Below are positions 59,175-64,000 of a DNA stretch of 64,000 bases, piece after piece. The translations under genes and the position numbers were made by a program. The stretch is from Modestobacter muralis (GTDB lineage: Bacteria > Actinomycetota > Actinomycetes > Mycobacteriales > Geodermatophilaceae), in assembly GCF_010682105.1 (NCBI RefSeq), contig NZ_JAAGWH010000005.1, positions 1-64,000 on the forward strand, written 5' to 3'. The notes beneath the pieces were generated by a model, which saw only the letters and a program-made list of their open reading frames with translations, did no database searches and was not told where the DNA came from. Numbering within the stretch: the stretch's first letter is position 1; each line of letters opens with the position of its first letter.

Positions 59175-60643
59175 CTGTCGACCGTGCCCTCACCGGTGCT
59201 CCGCCGGCGGGCGGCCTGGTCGACCGAGGAGGGGTCGGGGCTCTCGTGCCGCCCGCCGAACTGGTCGGCCAGGGGCTCGCCGCTGCCGTAGGGGCCGGCC
59301 TCGGCCAGCAGGGCGGTGCGCATCTCGGCGGGGGCGAGAACGCGGGCCAGGTGCCAGCCGGCGACGGCCACGATCGACCCGAGCGCGATGCCGCCCAGCG
59401 AGTAGTTCTCGTTGAACACCAGCTGCACGTTGCCGATCCCGATGATGATCCCGGCGGCCAGCGGCACCAGGTTGATCGGGTTGGCGAAGTCGACCCGGTT
59501 CTCCTTCCAGATCTTGACGCCGAGCAGGCCGATCATCCCGTAGAGGATCACCGTGATCCCGCCGAGCACGCCGCCGGGGACCGCGTTGACCAGCGCGCCG
59601 AACTTCGGGCACAGGCCTAGCAGGAGCGCGACGACGGCGGCGACGTAGTAGGCCGCGGTCGAGTAGATCCGGGTGGCGGCCATGACGCCGATGTTCTCGG
59701 CGTAGGTGGTCGTCGGCGAGCCACCGACAGAGGTGGCGACGACGGTGGCGAGACCGTCGGCGAAGATCGCCCGGCCCATGACCGGGTCGAGGTCCCGCTT
59801 GGTCATCGCGGCGACCGCCTTGACGTGACCGGCGTTCTCCGCGACCAGGGCGATGACCGCCGGCAGCACCAGCAGGGTGAAGTTGAACGAGAAGGTCGGT
59901 GCGGTGAAGGTCGGCAGCCCGATCCAGTCCGCCGCGCCGACGCCGGAGAGGTCCAGCCGGTCGTGGGTGGTGGCCTCCGTGGCGCCGCCGAGGACCGAGG
60001 TGATCGGACCGGCCGTGACGTCCAGCAGCGCGGACAGCAGGTACCCAAAGACCAGGCCCAGCAGGATCGAGATGCGGGCCCAGAAGCCGCGCAGCAGCAG
60101 CGAGGCGACGATGACGAAGACCATGGTGGCCAGGCCGACCCACTGGTCCTGGGGCCAGTAGGTGTTCGCCACCACGGGCGCGAGGTTGAAGCCGATGATC
60201 AGGACGACGGCACCGGTGACCGCCGGGGGGAGCACGGCGTTGACCGTCCGGGGGCCCAGGGCGCTGATCAGCACACCGACGAGTGCCAGCACGATCCCGG
60301 AGACCAGGATCGCGCCGAGCACGTCGGAGGAGCTGCCGCCGCTGGCCCGGATGGCCACGACACCGCCGACGAAGGCGGCGCTGGTGCCCAGGTAGCTGGG
60401 CACCTTCCCCTGCACGACCAGCAGGAAGATGATCGTGGCGATCCCGCTCATCATGATCGCCAGGTTCGCGTCCAGGCCCATGATCAGCGGGAACACGAAC
60501 GTCGCGCCGAACATGGAGACGACGTGCTGGGCACCGATGCCGATGGTGCGCGGCCACGACAGCCGCTCGTCGGGCGCGACCGCCCCGTCCACCGGCGGGG
60601 TCTTGCCACCCTCGTAGAGCTTCCAGCCCAATCCCAACGCCAC
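59171..60643 (-). CDS. uracil/xanthine-type NCS2 permease
   Basis: A 490-residue nucleobase-cation symporter with about 14 helices. The family motifs are visible: LIIGFNLAPVV, the substrate-binding Glu region LVAENAGHVKAVAAM and GGSPTTTYAENIGVMAATRI, close to UraA/PyrP and xanthine permeases. It probably imports the heterocycle that the linked hydroxylase attacks. GAGGAGG precedes the GTG. It is first gene of the permease-coxM-coxS-coxL-coxG operon, with shared operator copy C about 130 bases upstream. Confidence 0.93.
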   Translation of the reverse strand: MALGLGWKLYEGGKTPPVDGAVAPDERLSWPRTIGIGAQHVVSMFGATFVFPLIMGLDANLAIMMSGIATIIFLLVVQGKVPSYLGTSAAFVGGVVAIRASGGSSSDVLGAILVSGIVLALVGVLISALGPRTVNAVLPPAVTGAVVLIIGFNLAPVVANTYWPQDQWVGLATMVFVIVASLLLRGFWARISILLGLVFGYLLSALLDVTAGPITSVLGGATEATTHDRLDLSGVGAADWIGLPTFTAPTFSFNFTLLVLPAVIALVAENAGHVKAVAAMTKRDLDPVMGRAIFADGLATVVATSVGGSPTTTYAENIGVMAATRIYSTAAYYVAAVVALLLGLCPKFGALVNAVPGGVLGGITVILYGMIGLLGVKIWKENRVDFANPINLVPLAAGIIIGIGNVQLVFNENYSLGGIALGSIVAVAGWHLARVLAPAEMRTALLAEAGPYGSGEPLADQFGGRHESPDPSSVDQAARRRSTGEGTVDR

Positions 60644-60773
60644 AGGTCCTCCTCGACAGGTGCGACACCGGACTCGACACCGCTGGGCTCGGAGGGCGCC
60701 GCAGGCAGGTCCTGGGGCGTTCTCCGGCGGGTCGGTCGCCGCACCCGGAAGGTGTCACGGATCACCTGCCGAC

Positions 60774-60796
60774 GGAAGTACCTCAGTGCTAAATCT
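60774..60796 (+). promoter_or_regulatory. shared operator, copy C (permease-hydroxylase operon)
   Basis: GGAAGTACCTCAGTGCTAAATCT, reading on the plus strand and so inverted relative to copies A, B and D. It lies between the barbiturase-like terminator and the permease start, in the only promoter region of this operon. Confidence 0.7.
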
Positions 60797-60845
60797 TCTC
60801 GCTCTTACGAGAACGTAACCGCAGGACGCGTTCCGGACACGCACG

Positions 60846-60890
60846 CGTCGGACCCGCCTGCACGGGTGCACCGTGCAGGCGGGTCCGACG
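60846..60890 (-). terminator. terminator of the ring-opening hydrolase gene
   Basis: A perfect 20-bp stem (60846-60865 with 60871-60890) with a 5-base loop, 20 bases after the stop. It separates the hydrolase transcript from the permease operon. Confidence 0.93.
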
Positions 60891-60909
60891 CCGGGGTCGT
60901 GCGGGGCGC

Positions 60910-62013
60910 TCAGGCCGTGATGATCGCGGCGACCGGGCCGCCACCGGAGGGGCCCTGGTGCACCGCGGCCACCGACACGAACACCGCCGGGTCGCCGGTG
61001 ACCGCCGCGGCCACGCCGCCCACGGTGGCCTTGATCTGCCGGTGCCAGAAGACGTCGGAGTCGTCGAGCATCGCGTTGCGCCGGCCGCGGACGTAGCCGG
61101 TCGGGTCGGCCTCGCACTTGAGGAAGACGTTGACCAGCCGGTCGCCCAGGTCGCTGGTGTGCGGCCGCTCGGGCAGGTCCAGCCCGGCGTTGCGGATCGC
61201 GGTCCAGATGCCGTCGGAGTCCAGCGCGTCGGTCATGACCGAGTGGCCGATCCGGTAGGCGCCGCCGTGGCCGCGGGCGTTGCCGACGACGATGATCTGC
61301 GCCCGGTCCAGCTCCACGCCCGAGGAGCAGGAGGCGACCGCGCTGAACAGCGAGAAGTCGCGCATCACCTGCTTCTGCTCCGGCATCTCGATCTCCCCGA
61401 GCGCCAGCGCGATGCCCAGCGCCGTCGTCCCGTTGGAGAGGTCCATCGAGCCGTGCGGCTCGTCGTAGTAGGTCTCCTGGCCGCGGGAGTGCGCGTCCCG
61501 GATCGTCTCGATGGTCAGCAGCGGCGTCTTGGTCTGCACGTAGTGGACGTCGGCGGGGTCGGTGATGCCCGCCTGGGCCATCGCCCGCCGCACCCCCTCG
61601 GCGACCTTCTCGACCATGGTGAGCCGGCCGATGTCCTCGGGCAGCAGCGTCTCGCTCATCGCGAAGCCCACGGTCAGCCGCGGCTCGTCGGTCTTCTCGA
61701 CCGAGTCCTCGGGCAGGGTCGCGAAGATCGTCGCGTGCGGGCTGATCACGCCGTCCGTGCCGCCGGACCACACGATCGGGATCTCCCCGACCTCCTCGGC
61801 CGACCGGGTGCCCTTGGCCAGCAGCACCTCGCGGAACGCGCGGTCGGCGATGATCCGGGTGTAGTCGTTGACGCCGCCGTTGCCCTCGGTCTTGCCGATG
61901 ACGGCGACCACCCGGTCGGCGTCCATGACGCCGGAGTCGATCAGCGCCGCGAGCTCGGAGGCGTCGCTGACGTTGTGCAGGGGGACCTTGCGGACCTCGA
62001 TCGGTGCGGGCAC
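60910..62013 (-). CDS. ring-opening amidohydrolase (barbiturase/cyanuric acid hydrolase family)
   Basis: A 367-residue enzyme of the AtzD/TrzD/barbiturase family built from three repeats, each with a catalytic Ser-Lys pair. Signatures are [58 protein letters not shown] and [16 protein letters not shown]. Family members hydrolyse barbiturate to ureidomalonate or cyanurate to carboxybiuret. The nearby molybdenum hydroxylase and uracil-type permease favour barbiturate, an intermediate of oxidative uracil degradation. The GTG start has TGGAG upstream, and operator copy D lies 122 bases upstream. Confidence 0.93.
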   Translation of the reverse strand: MPAPIEVRKVPLHNVSDASELAALIDSGVMDADRVVAVIGKTEGNGGVNDYTRIIADRAFREVLLAKGTRSAEEVGEIPIVWSGGTDGVISPHATIFATLPEDSVEKTDEPRLTVGFAMSETLLPEDIGRLTMVEKVAEGVRRAMAQAGITDPADVHYVQTKTPLLTIETIRDAHSRGQETYYDEPHGSMDLSNGTTALGIALALGEIEMPEQKQVMRDFSLFSAVASCSSGVELDRAQIIVVGNARGHGGAYRIGHSVMTDALDSDGIWTAIRNAGLDLPERPHTSDLGDRLVNVFLKCEADPTGYVRGRRNAMLDDSDVFWHRQIKATVGGVAAAVTGDPAVFVSVAAVHQGPSGGGPVAAIITA

Positions 62014-62134
62014 GGCGATCTCCAGGGGGTGAGGTGGATCGGGCAGGCTGTGCTCGGGGACGGCGCCGACGCCGTCGGGTGCGCCGCCGCGGTGCTCCCA
62101 CCGTCGGCGACCTCGCGGCCACCCTAGACCCGAT

Positions 62135-62157
62135 TCCCTTAGCAGTGAACTACTTCC
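62135..62157 (-). promoter_or_regulatory. shared operator, copy D (ring-opening hydrolase promoter)
   Basis: On the minus strand GGAAGTAGTTCACTGCTAAGGGA. It lies in the gap between xdhC and the hydrolase gene, in the same orientation relative to its gene as copies A and B, with TAAGGG in the -10 position. Confidence 0.65.
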
Positions 62158-62178
62158 GACGGGTCAGAGTGGCGTCGG

Positions 62179-63300
62179 TCACCGGTGGGCGGTGCGGTGG
62201 ACCGGGCCCTCACCGCCGGTGAGCCGCTCGCCGGACCCGCCCCAGCGGCCGGCGACGATCTCCGCGGCGATGGAGATCGCGGTCTCCTCCGGCGTGCGGG
62301 CGCCCAGGTCCAGCCCGATCGGGGAGGACAGCCGGGCCAGCTCGGCCTCGGTCAGCCCGGCCTCGCGCAGCCGCCCGAGCCGCTCGTCGTGGGTGCGCCG
62401 GGAGCCCATCGCGCCGACGTAGGCCACCGGCAGCCGCAGCGCGACCTCCAGCAGCGGGACGTCGAACTTCGGGTCGTGGGTGAGCACGCACAGCACGGTG
62501 CGCTCGTCGATCCGCCCGGCGTCGGCCTCGGCCTGCAGGTAGCGGTGCGGCCAGTCCACGACCACCTCGTCGGCGTCGGGGAAGCGGCGGGCGGTGGCGA
62601 ACACCGGCCGGGCGTCGCAGACGGTCACCCGGTGGCCGAGGAAGGACCCCACCCGGGCGACCGCGGCGGCGAAGTCGATGGCGCCGAAGACCACCATCCG
62701 GGCCGGCGGGGCGTAGGAGGCGACGAACAGCGTGAGCTCGTCACCGCGCCGCTCGCCGTCGGAGCCGTAGGCCAGCGTCGCCGTGCGGCCGGCGGCGAGC
62801 ATGCCCCGGGCGTCGTCGGCCACCGCCTCGTCCAGCCGCGCGCTGCCCAGCGACCCCGCCGTCCGGTCCGGCCACAGCACCAGCCGGTTGCCCAGCCGCC
62901 CGGCCGGGCCGCGCACGCAGGTGACCACCGCGACCGGCTCGTGCGCGGCCACCGAGGCGGCCACCTGCCCGAGCTCGGGGAAGGTCTCCTGCGACACGGC
63001 CTCCACGAACACGTCCAGGACGCCGCCGCAGGTCAGGCCCACGGCGAGGGCGTCGTCGTCGCTCACGCCGTAGCGCTGCAGCGCCGGCTCCCCGGTGCGG
63101 GCGACCTTCTCGGCCTGGGCGTAGACCGCGCCCTCGACGCAGCCGCCGGACACGCTGCCCACCGCCGTCCCGCCCGGGCCGACCAGCATCGCGGCCCCGG
63201 CCGGCCGGGGGGCCGAGCGCCAGGTGTCCACGACGGTGCCGACCCCGACGGTCTCCCCGGCCTGCCACCACCCGAGGAGGTCACCCAGGACGTCTCTCAT
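62179..63300 (-). CDS. XdhC/CoxI-family molybdenum cofactor insertion protein
   Basis: A 373-residue maturation factor. The N-terminal XdhC domain (VVDTWRSAPRPAGAAMLVGP, GSVSGGCVEGAVYAQAEKV, GLTCGGVLDVFVE) and the C-terminal Rossmann domain (MVVFGAIDFAAAVARVGSFLGHRVTVCD) are typical. Such proteins bind and deliver sulfurated Moco to hydroxylase large subunits, here most likely the 55203-57617 product. The VWA gene upstream ends 12 bases before its start. Confidence 0.93.
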   Translation of the reverse strand: MRDVLGDLLGWWQAGETVGVGTVVDTWRSAPRPAGAAMLVGPGGTAVGSVSGGCVEGAVYAQAEKVARTGEPALQRYGVSDDDALAVGLTCGGVLDVFVEAVSQETFPELGQVAASVAAHEPVAVVTCVRGPAGRLGNRLVLWPDRTAGSLGSARLDEAVADDARGMLAAGRTATLAYGSDGERRGDELTLFVASYAPPARMVVFGAIDFAAAVARVGSFLGHRVTVCDARPVFATARRFPDADEVVVDWPHRYLQAEADAGRIDERTVLCVLTHDPKFDVPLLEVALRLPVAYVGAMGSRRTHDERLGRLREAGLTEAELARLSSPIGLDLGARTPEETAISIAAEIVAGRWGGSGERLTGGEGPVHRTAHR

Positions 63301-63312
63301 CCGACAGCTCCT

Positions 63313-64000
63313 TCAGCGCGCATCGCGGTCCTCCTGCAGTCGGGGGCGCCGGGCCGGGGCGCGCGGTGGGGGAGCTGCCGGGGCCGGGGCGCGCTCGATC
63401 ACGCGCACCAGCTCCTCGAAGGCGGCCAGGCTGTGCCCGGAGACGAAGACGTCGACGCTCGGCAGCGCCGCGACCATCCCGGCGGCGAGCGGCTCGTAGC
63501 CCGGCCGCCCCTTGTGCGGGTTGACCCAGACCACCGCGTGGGCCAGCCGCCGCAGCCGGGCCATCTGCTCGCCCAGCAGCTCGGCCCCGCCCCGCTCCCA
63601 GCCGTCGCTGCAGACCACGACCACCGCGCCGCGGGCGGTGCCCCGCTGCCCCCACCGGTCCAGGAACGCCTTGAGCACCTCACCGATCCTGGTGCCGCCG
63701 GACCAGTCGGGGATAGCCCGGCCGCTGGCGGCCAGCGCCCGGTCGGGGTCGCGCAGCCGCAGCTCGCGGGTGACCCGGGTCAGCCGGGTGCCGATGGTGA
63801 ACACCTCGGTGGAGGACGGCCGGGCCCGGACGGCGGCGTGCGCGAACCGCAGCAGCGCGTCGGCGTAGGGGGTCATCGAGCCGGAGACGTCGACCAGCAG
63901 CACCACCCGGCGCGGTCGCGGGCGGGCCCGGTGGCGCACCAGCCGGGTGACCTCCCCGCCGTTGCGCAGCGCGCCGCGCACGGTGCGCCCGACGTGCACC
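63313..64000 (-). CDS. CoxE-like VWA-domain protein, C-terminal part (cut by window edge)
   Basis: The last 229 residues or so are visible; the frame is open to the edge, and the first visible residues (GRTVRGALRNGGEVTRLVRHR) are internal for this family, so the start lies outside. The MIDAS motif DVSGSM, WSGGTRIGEVL and CSDGWERGG are intact. CoxE partners the AAA+ ATPase CoxD in maturing Mo-Cu and related hydroxylases. It is upstream of xdhC in the same unit. Confidence 0.9.
   Translation of the reverse strand, partial: VHVGRTVRGALRNGGEVTRLVRHRARPRPRRVVLLVDVSGSMTPYADALLRFAHAAVRARPSSTEVFTIGTRLTRVTRELRLRDPDRALAASGRAIPDWSGGTRIGEVLKAFLDRWGQRGTARGAVVVVCSDGWERGGAELLGEQMARLRRLAHAVVWVNPHKGRPGYEPLAAGMVAALPSVDVFVSGHSLAAFEELVRVIERAPAPAAPPPRAPARRPRLQEDRDAR

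Noticed and set aside
1-64000. tRNA, rRNA, CRISPR arrays, insertion sequences or integrase-flanked islands
   Set aside because: No cloverleaf-like segments, regular spacer repeats, transposase or integrase frames, or flanking direct repeats were found on reading.

Overview
This is GC-rich DNA with GC-loaded third codon positions, many GTG starts, -10 hexamers of the form TANNNT placed 6-7 bases before start codons, and no transposase, integrase, tRNA, rRNA or CRISPR array that I can see. Gene content (HrdB-type SigA, polyphosphate glucokinase, DUF4193, DUF3710, DUF3159, DUF3000, HemQ) marks an actinobacterium. The overall style suggests Geodermatophilaceae or a near relative; that family-level placement is inference.

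Positions 1-41400 are mostly a conserved chromosomal backbone. The order sigA, ppgK, suhB, cei-like, DUF4193, dut, DUF3710, alpha/beta hydrolase, OB-fold protein, DUF3159, two TrkA proteins, APC/KimA-like permease, TrmA-like methyltransferase, dxs, HRDC nuclease, DUF3000, hemE, hemY, hemQ, msrB follows the Mycobacterium tuberculosis Rv2703-Rv2674 segment as I remember it. Lineage-specific blocks interrupt it: an esterase plus MprF-like aminoacyl-lipid synthase pair (17363-21180), a fadBA beta-oxidation operon (25418-28683), a xylose-type ABC importer (28889-32162), a membrane protein and lipoprotein pair (32282-33408) and an atypical response regulator (34743-35453).

From about 42000 the content becomes accessory and catabolic: a LysR/EamA exporter pair, an AtzG-like small subunit with its amidase, a TasA-like secreted protein, and cutC with an apparent frameshift near its 3' end. 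Then comes a large minus-strand nitrogen-heterocycle island (about 47500-64000): amidase, MarR regulator, NmrA-like protein, HyuB and HyuA, CoxG-like protein, a three-subunit molybdenum hydroxylase (form II, not true CO dehydrogenase), a uracil/xanthine-type NCS2 permease, a ring-opening amidohydrolase of the barbiturase/cyanuric acid hydrolase family, XdhC, and a CoxE-like VWA protein cut by the window edge.

The main discovery candidate is that four copies of one partly palindromic element (consensus AAGTACCTCAGYGCTAAG) lie upstream of the amidase, hyuA, permease and ring-opening hydrolase genes, and a degenerate copy overlaps the marR promoter. This ties the island into a probable MarR regulon. 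A coherent reading is import of a pyrimidine-like ring, hydroxylation by the molybdenum enzyme, ring opening by the barbiturase-like enzyme and amide cleavage by an amidase, i.e. an oxidative pyrimidine route with HyuAB as an added ring or amide hydrolase. Substrate identity is inferred, not shown.
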